Part shown: in pieces, positions 36,015 to 44,785 of the stretch | Layout: each line of letters opens with the position of its first letter | Numbering within the stretch: the first letter of the stretch is position 1 | Position numbers and translations under genes: made by a program | Notes under the pieces: model-generated | The model's database searches: none | Seen by the model: only the letters and a program-made list of their open reading frames with translations | What the model was told of the DNA's origin: nothing | Source: Burkholderiaceae bacterium | GTDB taxonomy: Bacteria > Pseudomonadota > Gammaproteobacteria > Burkholderiales > Burkholderiaceae_C | Reading direction: 5' to 3' | Assembly: GCA_023954035.1 (NCBI GenBank) | Contig: JAMLIT010000004.1 | Location: 46,899-110,898 of the forward strand | Length of the DNA: 64,000 nucleotides

Positions 36015-36129
36015 CGCGGCCGCAGTGCAAGTTTTCTCAGTCTGAGACACTGTCCGACGCCAGGCACGAATGGCTTGGCGTAGAGTGCACGCTGTTGCCC
36101 GACCCCACCCCAACCCGGAGTCCTTCCGC

Positions 36130-37104
36130 ATGGAATTCAAGGATTACTACCAGACACTGGGCGTAGAAAAAAGCGCCACCCAGGAGGAGATCAAGAAGGC
36201 CTACCGCAAGCTGGCGCGCAAGTACCACCCGGACGTCAGCAAGGAGGCCGATGCCGCCGCCCAGATGGCGCAGGTGAACGAGGCCAACACCGTGCTCTCG
36301 GACCCGGAAAAGCGCGCCGCCTACGACGCCGTCAGCGCGCAGGCGGCCGCCCAGGGCGCGCGCGGCGGCGGCGAGTTCCGCCCGCCCCCTGGATGGGACA
36401 CGGGTTTCGAGTTCTCGGGCAGCCCGTTCGAGGGCGGCGCCGGCGACTACAGCGACTTCTTCGAGCAGCTTTTTGGCCAGGCGGCGCGCCAGCGCGGTCC
36501 GGGGGGATTTGGCCACGGCGGTGCCCACGGGCCGCGGCGCGGGGGCGACCACCACGCAAAAATCGAACTGGACCTGCTTGACGCCTACCAAGGCGGCACA
36601 CGCACGCTCTCGCTGCGCGCTGCGCGCCCCGGCCCGGACGGGCGCGTGGTCAGCGAGGAACGCAACCTGGAGGTAAAGATTCCCAAGGGCGTACGCGAAG
36701 GGCAGCTCATTCGCCTGGCCGGCCAGGGCGCGCCCGGCGCCGGCGACGCGCCCGCGGGCGACTTGTTCCTGGAGGTGCACTTCCGGCCCGACCCGCGCTG
36801 GCGTGCAATGGACCGCGACGTCTACCAGCCGCTTGCGCTCGCCCCCTGGGAAGCGGCGCTGGGCGCCAGCGTGGAAGTCCACACGCCCAGCGGCACGGTG
36901 GAGGTGACCGTTCCGGCCCGCTCGCGCGCCGGGCGCAAGCTCCGGCTCAAAGGCCGCGGCATTCCGGCGGCCACACCGGGCGATCTGTACCTGGAGGTGG
37001 AAATCGCCTTGCCCCCGGCCGACAGCGACGCCGCGCGTGCCGCCTGGACGGCTTTGGGCAAGGCCTTCCCCACGTTCAACCCGCGCGAGACGAAAGGAGC
37101 CTGA
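36130..37104 (+). CDS. cbpA: DnaJ-type co-chaperone CbpA
   Basis: A 324-residue J-domain protein that stimulates DnaK and, in E. coli, also binds curved DNA. The J domain (about 1-70) has KAYRKLARKYHPDVS with the essential HPD. A Gly/Phe-rich linker follows (GGGEFRPPPGWDTGFEFSGS, with SDFFEQLFGQAA), then the two C-terminal substrate domains (IELDLLDAYQGGTRTLSL and YLEVEIALPP). The zinc finger of DnaJ is absent, as expected for CbpA. The start at 36130 gives MEFKDYYQTLGVEK. It is followed 3 bases later by its modulator. Confidence 0.94.
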   Translation: MEFKDYYQTLGVEKSATQEEIKKAYRKLARKYHPDVSKEADAAAQMAQVNEANTVLSDPEKRAAYDAVSAQAAAQGARGGGEFRPPPGWDTGFEFSGSPFEGGAGDYSDFFEQLFGQAARQRGPGGFGHGGAHGPRRGGDHHAKIELDLLDAYQGGTRTLSLRAARPGPDGRVVSEERNLEVKIPKGVREGQLIRLAGQGAPGAGDAPAGDLFLEVHFRPDPRWRAMDRDVYQPLALAPWEAALGASVEVHTPSGTVEVTVPARSRAGRKLRLKGRGIPAATPGDLYLEVEIALPPADSDAARAAWTALGKAFPTFNPRETKGA

Positions 37105-37107
37105 ACC

Positions 37108-37455
37108 ATGTCCCCCCATGCCTTTCACCTGCCAGCGCAAATGGCCGAGCTGCTGGGCGACGACAGCCTGAGCCTGGAGGAACTGGCGCGCGCCTGCCGC
37201 CGCGCACCCGAATGGGTGAGCGAACATGTCGAGGCCGGCGTCATTGCCCCGCAGCCGACCGAAGCGGCCAGCAGCGGCTTCGTCACCTGGCGGTTTGCCA
37301 GCGCCACGTTGGTGCGCGCCAAGCGCGTGGCCGACCTGGAAGCCTGTTTCGACGCCGACCCCCACCTGGCGGCGCTCACCGTGGACCTGATGGAGGAGGT
37401 CGGCGAGCTGCGCCGCCAGTTGCGCCAACTGCGTCCTCCGGCCGCCGACACATGA
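37108..37455 (+). CDS. cbpM: Chaperone modulator CbpM (MerR-like)
   Basis: A 115-residue protein of the CbpM type, which binds the J domain of CbpA and inhibits its co-chaperone and DNA-binding activities. The text LSLEELARACRRAPEWVSEHVEAGVIAPQ is the MerR-like helix-turn-helix region, and the C-terminal helix LTVDLMEEVGELRRQLRQL is the usual coiled segment. It directly follows cbpA and overlaps the following diguanylate cyclase gene by 4 bases (ATGA). Confidence 0.9.
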   Translation: MSPHAFHLPAQMAELLGDDSLSLEELARACRRAPEWVSEHVEAGVIAPQPTEAASSGFVTWRFASATLVRAKRVADLEACFDADPHLAALTVDLMEEVGELRRQLRQLRPPAADT

Positions 37456-38555
37456 CGGCTGCGCCAGCGCCGGAGCGTAGCAACGGCACGCCGCGCGAGC
37501 AAACCTACCGCAGCATCTACCCTCTGCGCATCCTGGGCATGGGCCTGGGGCTGTGGGTGACCTGCAGCGTGCTGATCCAGACCGGTGACTTGGCCCGCTA
37601 TGGCTGGCTTTCCGTGCTGACCATGCTGATCTGGCCGCACTTGGCCTATGTGCATGCGCGCTTCAGCCGCGACCCCTACCGCGCCGAGATCCGCAACCTG
37701 CTGATCGACTCGGCGATCACGGGCCTGTGGATTCCGCTGATGCATTTCAACCTGCTGCCCAGCGTGGTGCTGGCCGTGATCACCACGCACGACAAATTCA
37801 GCACAGGAATCAAACGCCTGTGGCTGGTTTCGCTGCCAGGCATGGTCGGCATGGCGCTGCTGGGCACGCTGATTTTGCGCCCCGAGCCCGTCTGGGCCAG
37901 TTCGCTGCCCGTCATCATCGCCACGCTTCCGGTCATTGCGCTGCACAGCCTGGCGGTGGGATTTGCCAGCTACCGATTGATTCGCACCGTGGCGCGGCAG
38001 AACCGGCAGCTGAAGGATTTGCGCGAGCGCGATGCGCAGACCGGGCTGTATGCTCGCGCGCACTGGCAGGAGCAGGCGCAGGCCGTCCTCGAGGGCGCGC
38101 GCAGGAACGACCGGCCGGCCTGGCTATTGATGATCGACATCGACCATTTCAAACCCATCAACGACGTGCACGGCCACACGGTGGGCGACGAGGCCATTCG
38201 CGTGGTTGGCGAGGCGATCCGCGAAGCCGTACGCGACTCCGACTGCGCCGGCCGCTACGGCGGCGACGAGTTTGCCGTCGTCTGCGCCGATACCGAGCAA
38301 GCCGATGCGCTGGCGATTGCGCAGCGCATTCGCGAGCGCATCGCCGCGCTGCGCCTGCCCGAGCTGCCCGAAATGCGCTTGACGAGCAGCATCGGCATGG
38401 CGCAGGCGCGCAGCAGCCACCACAGCCTGCGCGAGTGGCTGAGCAGCGCCGACATGGCCATGTACCGCGCCAAGCACGGCGGGCGCAACCGGGTGGCGGT
38501 GGAGCCACGGGGCAGCCAGGCGCACCCAGCAGACGGCGCGACCGACCAGGATTGA
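37452..38555 (+). CDS. MASE2-type diguanylate cyclase (AdrA/DgcC-like)
   Basis: A 367-residue membrane diguanylate cyclase. Residues about 28-185 form a membrane sensor region resembling MASE2: WPHLAYVHARFSRDPYRAE and FNLLPSVVLAVITTHDK align by eye with AdrA/DgcC. The GGDEF domain (about 200-350) is intact (GRYGGDEFAVVCAD), and RDSD five residues upstream is the inhibitory I-site. In enteric bacteria AdrA activates cellulose synthesis, but no bcs genes are in the window. Translational coupling to cbpM is unusual and links chaperone control to cyclic di-GMP. Confidence 0.9.
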   Translation: MTAAPAPERSNGTPREQTYRSIYPLRILGMGLGLWVTCSVLIQTGDLARYGWLSVLTMLIWPHLAYVHARFSRDPYRAEIRNLLIDSAITGLWIPLMHFNLLPSVVLAVITTHDKFSTGIKRLWLVSLPGMVGMALLGTLILRPEPVWASSLPVIIATLPVIALHSLAVGFASYRLIRTVARQNRQLKDLRERDAQTGLYARAHWQEQAQAVLEGARRNDRPAWLLMIDIDHFKPINDVHGHTVGDEAIRVVGEAIREAVRDSDCAGRYGGDEFAVVCADTEQADALAIAQRIRERIAALRLPELPEMRLTSSIGMAQARSSHHSLREWLSSADMAMYRAKHGGRNRVAVEPRGSQAHPADGATDQD

Positions 38556-38596
38556 TGCGCGGGGCGCGCACCCCATCTGCAGATGATGGCCCTGAA

Positions 38597-38661
38597 ATTG
38601 AAATGAAATTAGCCTCTAGCGCTTATCCCATAAACGATTGAAGCTATTTATATGATAGCAG
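38597..38661 (+). repeat. Palindromic dispersed element, copy 6 (intergenic, after the MASE2 cyclase gene)
   Basis: The segment reads AGCCTCTAGCGCTTATCCC, then ATAAACGATTGAAGCTATT and TATATGATAGC. It shows the family left core perfectly, but the right arm is degenerate. It lies between two convergent genes and could act as their shared transcript end. Confidence 0.8.
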
Positions 38662-38675
38662 CTGCCCGGACGACA

Positions 38676-39446
38676 TCACGCCGGCCACACCACTTCCACC
38701 GTGCACCCCGCACCCGGCGCGGCCTGCGCGCTGACTCCGCCGCCATGGCGCTGCGCGATGGCCTGCACGATGGCCAGGCCCGCACCCACGCCTTCGAATT
38801 CGCGCTCCGGGTGCAGTCGCTGAAACAGGCCAAACAGGCCCTGCGCCTGCGCCGCGTCGAACCCCGCGCCGTTGTCCTGCACCTGCAGCGCCCAGGCGCC
38901 CGTCGCCTCGCCGTCCGCACTGCGCACTGTGCGCACCGCAATGCACGGCGCAGCTGTGTTGCGGGTGAACTTGATGGCGTTGGCCAGCAGCTCCTTGATC
39001 AACTGGCGCAGCAGCGCCTCGTCGGCCTGCACCACGCCCAGCCCAGGGCCCAGGCGCCAATCCATCGAGCGGCCGGCTGCAGAGGGCGTCAGCTCATCGA
39101 CCACCTGCGGCAGCAGGCGATCGAGGTCCACCGCCTCGACGCGCAGCGCCGCCGCCTGGATGCGCGAGAGCGCGAGCAAAGCGTCGATCATGCGGCCCAT
39201 GCGCTGGCCAGCCTGCTCGATGGTCGCCAGGAACTCGAGCGCCTCGGCGCGCTCGGCTGCGAGCAGGGCGGACGGCTCGACAATTTCGCGCAGCAGGGGC
39301 GTAAACGCGGTGATGTGGCGCACTGGCGCGCGCAAATCGTGCGAAATGGCGCGCAACAAGTCCTGGTGCGCAGCGCGCAGGCGGCCCAGCTCCTGGGCGT
39401 CCGCCGTGGGGACAGAGGAAGACCCTGGGGGTGCGGTGCTGGCCAT
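38676..39446 (-). CDS. Soluble orphan sensor histidine kinase
   Basis: A 256-residue kinase without membrane helices or a recognisable input domain: only a short N-terminal segment (about 1-25) precedes the phosphoacceptor box AISHDLRAPVRHITAF. The ATP domain has the N box ELLANAIKFTRN, the G1 box DNGAGFD and the G2 box GVGAGLAIVQAIAQRHGG. Such truncated-looking kinases of the phytochrome-type HWE-unrelated class often work with partner sensors; no response regulator gene is adjacent. It converges on the MASE2 cyclase and lies 26 bases downstream of glmU on the same strand. Confidence 0.85.
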   Translation of the reverse strand: MASTAPPGSSSVPTADAQELGRLRAAHQDLLRAISHDLRAPVRHITAFTPLLREIVEPSALLAAERAEALEFLATIEQAGQRMGRMIDALLALSRIQAAALRVEAVDLDRLLPQVVDELTPSAAGRSMDWRLGPGLGVVQADEALLRQLIKELLANAIKFTRNTAAPCIAVRTVRSADGEATGAWALQVQDNGAGFDAAQAQGLFGLFQRLHPEREFEGVGAGLAIVQAIAQRHGGGVSAQAAPGAGCTVEVVWPA

Positions 39447-39472
39447 GCGCTCGCTCCTTCGGCGCGCCGCTC

Positions 39473-40903
39473 TCAGGGCGCGGTGTGCTTGCTCGGCCGC
39501 TTCCAGCCGGCGATGGTGGTCTGCCGCCCGCGCGCCACGCCCAGCGTGCGGGCAGGAACGTCCTTGCTAATGGTCGAGCCCCCGCCCACCGTGGCGCCCG
39601 CACCAATCGTGACCGGCGCCACCAGCACGCAATTGCTGCCGATGTGCACATCGGCTTCGATCACCGTGCGGTGCTTGTTGGCCCCATCGTAGTTGGCGGT
39701 GATGCTGCCGGCGCCATAGTTCACGCGCTCGCCCACCGTGGCGTCGCCCAGGTAGGCCAGGTGGTTGGCCTTGGCACCATCGGCCAGCTGGCTGTTCTTG
39801 ACTTCGACGAAGTTGCCGATATGCACCGCGCGCCCGAGCTGCGCGCCGGGGCGCAAGCGGGCAAACGGCCCCACCAGCGCGCCCTCGCCCACCTCGGCGC
39901 CTGCGGCTTCGCCGTCAATGTGCGTAAAGGGGTGAATCACGGCGCCCGCTGCAATGCGCGCGTTGGCAATGCAGCAGTAGGCCCCGATGCGTGCGCCCTC
40001 GCCCAGCTCGACCCGGCCGGTGAAGATGCAGCCGACGTCGATTTCCACGTCTTGCGCGCAGACGAGTTCGGCGCGCGCCCCGCTGCGCTCGTCGTCGCGC
40101 AGGTCAAAGCGTGCCGGGTCGGCCAGGCGCACGCCCTGCTCCATCAGTTGGACGGCGGCGCGGCTCTGGTGGGCGCGCTCCAGCTCGGCCAGTTGCGCCG
40201 GGCTGTTGACGCCTGCCACCTGCACCGCGTCGTCAATGGTGTGCGTGGTGACCGGAACGCCCTGCGCCACGGCCATCGCCACCACGTCGGTCAGGTAGTA
40301 CTCGCCCTGGGCGTTCTGATTGGACAGGCGCGGCAGCCACTGCAGCAGCAGGCGCGCGGGCACGGCGAGGATGCCGCTGTAGACCTCGGTGATGGCGCGC
40401 TGGTCCTCGCTGGCGTCTTTTTCTTCGACGATGCCGCGCACCGAACCGTCCGCGCCGCGCACGATGCGGCCGTAGCCTCTGGGCTCCCGCAAGCGCACGG
40501 TCAGCAGCGCCAGCGCCTGGTCGGCACTGGCCTGCACCAGGGCGCGCACGGTGCCCGGCTGCGTCAGCGGCACGTCGCCCGAGAGCACGAGCACGGTGCC
40601 GTCATCCTGCAGCAGCGGCGCCGCCTGCTGCACGGCGTGGCCGGTTCCCAGTTGCGGCTCCTGGCGCACGAATTTCAGGTCAAATGGGCCTCCAGCGCTT
40701 ACTGCACTTGCGCTAGCAGCTTCTACTTCGATAGCGCCGTGGCCAGTGATGACGATGGCGCTGCGCGCGCCCAACGCGCTCGCCTGGCCCAGCACATGCT
40801 GCAGCAGCGGGCGCCCTGCCAGGCGCTGCAGTACCTTGGGAATGCGGCTCTTCATGCGCGTGCCCTTGCCGGCAGCCATGATCACGATGTCAATGGGGTT
40901 CAT
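39473..40903 (-). CDS. glmU: Bifunctional N-acetylglucosamine-1-phosphate uridyltransferase / glucosamine-1-phosphate acetyltransferase
   Basis: GlmU makes UDP-GlcNAc, the precursor of peptidoglycan and lipid A, in two steps. The 476-residue product has the uridyltransferase motif MAAGKGTRMKSRIPKVL at about 10-26 and a C-terminal left-handed beta helix with hexapeptide repeats (GVARGRQ near the end). It is about 20 residues longer than the E. coli enzyme (456). Residues about 57-75 (AASASAVSAGGPFDLKF) are coded by a copy of the dispersed palindromic element, between TGHGA and VRQEPQLGTGHAV. The enzyme is expected to be essential, so the insertion must be tolerated. Confidence 0.95.
   Translation of the reverse strand: MNPIDIVIMAAGKGTRMKSRIPKVLQRLAGRPLLQHVLGQASALGARSAIVITGHGAIEVEAASASAVSAGGPFDLKFVRQEPQLGTGHAVQQAAPLLQDDGTVLVLSGDVPLTQPGTVRALVQASADQALALLTVRLREPRGYGRIVRGADGSVRGIVEEKDASEDQRAITEVYSGILAVPARLLLQWLPRLSNQNAQGEYYLTDVVAMAVAQGVPVTTHTIDDAVQVAGVNSPAQLAELERAHQSRAAVQLMEQGVRLADPARFDLRDDERSGARAELVCAQDVEIDVGCIFTGRVELGEGARIGAYCCIANARIAAGAVIHPFTHIDGEAAGAEVGEGALVGPFARLRPGAQLGRAVHIGNFVEVKNSQLADGAKANHLAYLGDATVGERVNYGAGSITANYDGANKHRTVIEADVHIGSNCVLVAPVTIGAGATVGGGSTISKDVPARTLGVARGRQTTIAGWKRPSKHTAP
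40679..40734 (+). repeat. Palindromic dispersed element, copy 7 (inside glmU)
   Basis: The + strand reads GTCAAATGGGCCTCCAGCGC, TTACTGCACTTGCGCTAGC and AGCTTCTACTTCGATAGC. Both arms are well kept (CCAGCGCTTAC and GCGCTAGCAGCT). It is antisense to glmU and read through in frame. Confidence 0.8.
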
Positions 40904-40975
40904 GCAAATCGCGCTATTGCGCCGGGCGGCGCCCGGCCTCTCGCCACATTATCGGCGCGCGCTGCAGCCAATGGC

Positions 40976-41728
40976 TTACAGCAATGGCAACAGACGCGGC
41001 GGTTGGTCGTAATACTCGGCGATGCGGGCCAGTGCGCGCGGGTTCAGGATGGACAAGCGCCCGTCTTCAATGGTGTGCAGCCCCAAATGCACCAGCCGGC
41101 GCAGCGTCTTGTTGGTATGCACCAACGACAGACCCAGCGCATCGGCAATGTGCTGCTGGGTCAGCGGAAACTCAATGCTGCCCCCTTCGGCCAAACCCAG
41201 TCGGTCCAGGCGCCGGTACAGCTGCAGAAGCAGCATGGCGACGCGCTCCAGCGCGTTGCGCCGGCCGGCCGTCAGCAGGTTGTCGTCCACATGGCCTTCT
41301 TCGTGCGCAGCCAGCCAGGTGATGTCGTAGCCCAGGCGCGGATGCTCGCGGTACAGCTCCCACAGGCTGTCTCCCTTGAACACGCACAGCGCGCAGTCGG
41401 TCAGCAGCTCCACCCCATGCGCAGCGTCGTCGCCAAATTCTTGCTGCAGACCCATCAGATCGCCCGGCAGCAGGAAGTTGAGGATTTGCCGCCGCCCATC
41501 CTTCAGAGTCGAATAGCGGAAGGCCCAGCCGGAGTACAGGGTGTAGAGCTGGCTGTTGGCCTGGTTTTCGCGAATCAAGGTGCTGCCCGCGCGCCCCACC
41601 GTGGTGTGGCTGCGGGCGCGGTTGATGGCGTCCAGCGCCCCGGCCGGCAGTTCGGTAAACGCGGCGAAGTCGCGCAAGCCGCATGCGTGGCAGTTAGGTG
41701 GGCACCGGGGTTGGGGAGGCTGGGGCAT
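40976..41728 (-). CDS. Crp/Fnr-family transcriptional regulator
   Basis: A 250-residue regulator with a cyclic-nucleotide-type sensor domain (about 25-150, RAGSTLIRENQANSQLYTLYSGWAFRYS...LLPGDLMGLQQEF) and a C-terminal Crp-type helix-turn-helix (PLTQQHIADALGLSLVHTNKTLRRL). The N-terminus has CPPNCHACG and the sensor has DCALC, so a metal or redox cluster is possible, but the spacing is not that of classic FNR. The effector is unknown. It is divergent from the BLUF photoreceptor gene (105 bases apart), so the two may be linked in regulation. Confidence 0.88.
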   Translation of the reverse strand: MPQPPQPRCPPNCHACGLRDFAAFTELPAGALDAINRARSHTTVGRAGSTLIRENQANSQLYTLYSGWAFRYSTLKDGRRQILNFLLPGDLMGLQQEFGDDAAHGVELLTDCALCVFKGDSLWELYREHPRLGYDITWLAAHEEGHVDDNLLTAGRRNALERVAMLLLQLYRRLDRLGLAEGGSIEFPLTQQHIADALGLSLVHTNKTLRRLVHLGLHTIEDGRLSILNPRALARIAEYYDQPPRLLPLL

Positions 41729-41832
41729 GGTCCGCGAATTTTAGGGAGGGTCTTGCACGGACGTCCTAGGCTCTGTCGCTATGTCTTTTCACATTGTGCG
41801 ATGCGCTCCGCCGCCCTAGAGTCTCGCTCCCT

Positions 41833-42228
41833 ATGCCCCCGTCTCTCCTCTACCAGGTGCTCTACGTCAGCACCCTCAGCCCCGAGCAACCGCTGAGCGT
41901 CGTCGCCGAAATTGCCCACCGCGCCCGGGTGCGCAATGCCGAGCTGGGCATCGGCGCACTGCTGGTCTTTGACGGCCAGCGCTTTTGCCAGATGCTTGAG
42001 GGAGATCGCCGGCCCGTGCTCTCCTTGATCGAACGCATCCGCAGCGACACCCGCCATACCGATGTCGAAGTGCTGTACCACGGGCCGCTGCCAGCGCGGC
42101 GCTTCAGCGATTTGCAGCTCGCCTTCACCAGCGGCGAAATGGACACCTCGTTCGAGCAGTTCGCTGCGCTGGACGACCGCGCAGCCCTGGCGGCCTTCGA
42201 GCGTCTGCGCCTGGCGCTGGCGCATTAG
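41833..42228 (+). CDS. BLUF-domain blue-light photoreceptor, stand-alone
   Basis: A 131-residue protein that consists of one BLUF domain, which binds FAD and senses blue light. Text LLYQVLYVSTLSPEQPLSVV begins the fold. By comparison with AppA, the key Tyr is Y11, the flavin-binding Asn is N35 (RNAELGIGALLVFDG) and the switch Gln is Q53 (FCQMLEG). The position of the conserved Trp (W104 in AppA) is Leu94 and that of the Met (M106) is Leu96 (FSDLQLAF). No output domain is fused, so it would act through a partner protein. It is divergent from the Crp/Fnr gene. Confidence 0.85.
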   Translation: MPPSLLYQVLYVSTLSPEQPLSVVAEIAHRARVRNAELGIGALLVFDGQRFCQMLEGDRRPVLSLIERIRSDTRHTDVEVLYHGPLPARRFSDLQLAFTSGEMDTSFEQFAALDDRAALAAFERLRLALAH

Positions 42229-42284
42229 CCCACCGAATCCGCAGAGCGCCATGGATGCCGGTTCGCATCCCTAGAATGCGGGCC

Positions 42285-43289
42285 ATGGCCCCTGCCGAAC
42301 CGCCTCGCACAAGCCGCGCGCCCCTTCGCACCCGGCCGGTGGGCCTGGGGCATTGGCGCGCGTTTCTGGCCGTCGCCGAGCAGCTCAACTTTCGTGCCGC
42401 TGCCGAGTCGCTCTCGCTGACCCAATCGGCCGTCAGCCGGCAGATTCAGGCGCTGGAGGACGAGGTGGGCGTGCCGCTGTTTCTGCGCCATACCCGCGCG
42501 GTGGAGCTGACTGGCGCGGGAGCGCAGTTGCTGAGAAGCTGCGCGAGCGCCATCGAGCGCATCGACGGCGCCGTGCGCCTGGTACGCCAAGGCGCCGGGC
42601 GACAAAGCGTGGCGATCACGACCTGGGCCAGCTTTGCGTCGATGTGGCTGATTCCGCGCATGGAGGATTTCCAGCGCGAGCACCCGGACATCGACATCCG
42701 CATCGACGCCAGCGACCTCACCGTGGACCTCGACACGTCGGACGTGGACCTGGCGCTGCGCTACGGCCGGCCCGGCCACCGCATGCAGGGCGGCCAGCGC
42801 TTGTTCGGCGAGCAGCTGGCCGTGGTGGCCAGCCCCTGGCTGCTCAAGGCCAGCGGGACGCCGCAGACCACCGGCGATCTGGCGCACTTCACGCTGATCG
42901 AGGCCGGGGACGCACACCGCAGCGCCAACCTCGAATGGCTTTCGTGGCGGCGCTGGTTTGATGCGCAAGCTGGCGGCCAGCTTCAGCCCAAGCGCTGGCT
43001 GTATTTCAACTACGCACACCAGATCGTGCAGGCCGCGCTGGCCGGCCAGGGCCTGGCGCTGGCGCGCATGCCGCTGATTGCCGACGCACTGGCGTCGGGC
43101 GATCTGGTGGAGGTGATGCCGGGACACCGACTCGATTCGCCCTTGGCGTATTGGCTGCTCACCGGCCCGCGCAGCGGCCAGCGGCCTGAAGTTCAGGCCT
43201 TTTGCGCCTGGCTGGCCCTGGAAGCCGAAAGTACCCGCCGCGCCATTGGCGATGGGCCTGACCCAGACACCCTGGCCACGCCCGATTGA
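42285..43289 (+). CDS. LysR-family transcriptional regulator (GcvA-like)
   Basis: A 334-residue regulator with an N-terminal helix-turn-helix (HWRAFLAVAEQLNFRAAAESLSLTQSAVSRQIQALEDEVG) and a C-terminal periplasmic-binding-type effector domain (SVAITTWASFASMWLIPRMEDFQ, VDLALRYGRPGHRMQGG), typical of the GcvA subgroup. The target and ligand are not known; neighbouring genes are not obviously its regulon. The start at 42285 was preferred over 42255 and 42276, as the family's first helix follows. It ends just before a dispersed palindromic element and the convergent tyrS. Confidence 0.88.
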   Translation: MAPAEPPRTSRAPLRTRPVGLGHWRAFLAVAEQLNFRAAAESLSLTQSAVSRQIQALEDEVGVPLFLRHTRAVELTGAGAQLLRSCASAIERIDGAVRLVRQGAGRQSVAITTWASFASMWLIPRMEDFQREHPDIDIRIDASDLTVDLDTSDVDLALRYGRPGHRMQGGQRLFGEQLAVVASPWLLKASGTPQTTGDLAHFTLIEAGDAHRSANLEWLSWRRWFDAQAGGQLQPKRWLYFNYAHQIVQAALAGQGLALARMPLIADALASGDLVEVMPGHRLDSPLAYWLLTGPRSGQRPEVQAFCAWLALEAESTRRAIGDGPDPDTLATPD

Positions 43290-43290
43290 C

Positions 43291-43356
43291 GCTATATATT
43301 CAATAGCTGTCAGCGCTTACTGAATAAGCGCTAGAGGCTATTTTTTATTGAAATTC
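43291..43356 (-). repeat. Palindromic dispersed element, copy 8 (intergenic, between lysR and tyrS)
   Basis: This is the cleanest copy. On the minus strand it reads TAGCCTCTAGCGCTTATT, CAGTAAGCGCTGACAGCTA, then TTGAATATATAGC. The arms AGCGCTTATT and AGTAAGCGCT pair around a very short loop. It fills the whole space between the two convergent stops. Confidence 0.85.
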
Positions 43357-44587
43357 AGGCCAATGTCACGCGGGCGAACTTGCGCTTGCCCACCTGCACC
43401 ACGTAGCTACCCGCTGCGAGCTTGAGGCCCCGGTCGCTCACCGCGCTGCCGTCCACGCGCACGCCGCCACCGTCGATGAGGCGATTGGCCTCGCTCGACG
43501 AGGGCGCAAGGTTCGCCTGCTTGAGCAAAGCGCCAATGCCCAGCGGCGCGCCCGCGAGCTGCACTTCGGGGATGTCGTCGGGCACGCCGCCCTTGCTGCG
43601 GTTGGTGAAATCCTGCTCGGCCGCGTTGGCCGCCGCCGCGCTGTGAAAGCGCGTGGTGATCTCCTTGGCGAGCAGCACCTTGGCGTCCTTGGGGTTGCGC
43701 CCGCCGTCCACCTCGGCCTTGAGCTGGGCGATCTCGGCCAGCGAGCGGAACGACAGCAGCGTGAACCAGCGCCACATCAGCGTGTCGGAAATCGACAGCA
43801 CCTTGGCGAACATGGTGTTCGCAGGCTCGCTGATGCCGATGTAGTTGTTCTTGCTCTTGCTCATCTTCTCGACGCCGTCGAGCCCTTCAAGCAAGGGCAT
43901 GGTCAGGATGCACTGCGGCTCCTGGCCGTATTCCTGCTGCAAATGGCGGCCCATCAGCAGGTTGAACTTCTGGTCGGTGCCGCCCAGTTCCAGGTCGCTC
44001 TTCAAGGCCACCGAGTCGTAGCCCTGCATCAGCGGGTACAGAAACTCGTGCACGCTGATCGACTGGCCGGTGGTAAAGCGCTTGTGGAAGTCGTCGCGCT
44101 CCATCATCCGCGCCACGGTGTACTTGGCGGCCAGGGCAATCATGCCGCTGGCGCCCAGGGGCTCGCTCCACTCGCTGTTGTAGCGGATCTCGGTGCGCGC
44201 AGGGTCGAGCACCAGGCTGGCCTGGCGGTAGTAGGTTTCGGCGTTTTCCTTGATTTGCTCGGGGGTGAGCGGCGGGCGCGTGCTGTTGCGGCCCGAGGGG
44301 TCGCCAATCAGGCTGGTGAAATCGCCAATGAGGAAGATGACCTGGTGGCCCAGATCCTGCAGCTGGCGCATTTTGTTCAGCACCACCGTGTGGCCGATGT
44401 GGATGTCCGGCGCCGTGGGGTCCAGCCCCAGCTTGATGCGCAGCGGCTGGCCGGTGGCTTCGGAGCGCGCGAGCTTGTGCACCCACTCGTTCTGCGGCAG
44501 CAATTCGTCGGCGCCGCGCAGCGACACTTCCAGCGCTTGTCCTACAGCATCGGTGACCGGAAAAGCAGTAACAACAGACGGTTTCAT
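43355..44587 (-). CDS. tyrS: Tyrosyl-tRNA synthetase
   Basis: TyrS charges tRNA-Tyr with tyrosine. The 410-residue product has the class I signatures HIGH (in [17 protein letters not shown]) and KMSKS ([12 protein letters not shown]) and a C-terminal S4 RNA-binding domain ([20 protein letters not shown]). Text and length fit the TyrZ-type bacterial enzyme. Its last codon lies at the edge of an intergenic palindromic element. No tRNA-responsive T-box-like leader is apparent in the 198 bases to the divergent M23 peptidase gene. Confidence 0.95.
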   Translation of the reverse strand: MKPSVVTAFPVTDAVGQALEVSLRGADELLPQNEWVHKLARSEATGQPLRIKLGLDPTAPDIHIGHTVVLNKMRQLQDLGHQVIFLIGDFTSLIGDPSGRNSTRPPLTPEQIKENAETYYRQASLVLDPARTEIRYNSEWSEPLGASGMIALAAKYTVARMMERDDFHKRFTTGQSISVHEFLYPLMQGYDSVALKSDLELGGTDQKFNLLMGRHLQQEYGQEPQCILTMPLLEGLDGVEKMSKSKNNYIGISEPANTMFAKVLSISDTLMWRWFTLLSFRSLAEIAQLKAEVDGGRNPKDAKVLLAKEITTRFHSAAAANAAEQDFTNRSKGGVPDDIPEVQLAGAPLGIGALLKQANLAPSSSEANRLIDGGGVRVDGSAVSDRGLKLAAGSYVVQVGKRKFARVTLA

Positions 44588-44785
44588 AGGGTTTTCTTGG
44601 GTGTCCAGGCGAGCAGGTTCGCTATACTTCGGCGCACTTTGCAGTCGCGGATTCTAGTAGGCCCGGTTTTTCCATCACTCCGCCTCGCTCCCCGGCTGCC
44701 ATCCTGACAGTTTGTGCGCCTCGGCAAGCCCTCGACCGCCCGGTCGCCCGCCGTGCCAGACCCACGCCACCCTGGGGACAGAATT

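Noticed and set aside
44525-44580. ACAAGCGCTGGAAG near the tyrS start as a further element copy.
   Set aside because: Only one short arm matches, and the encoded residues fit a normal TyrS N-terminus.
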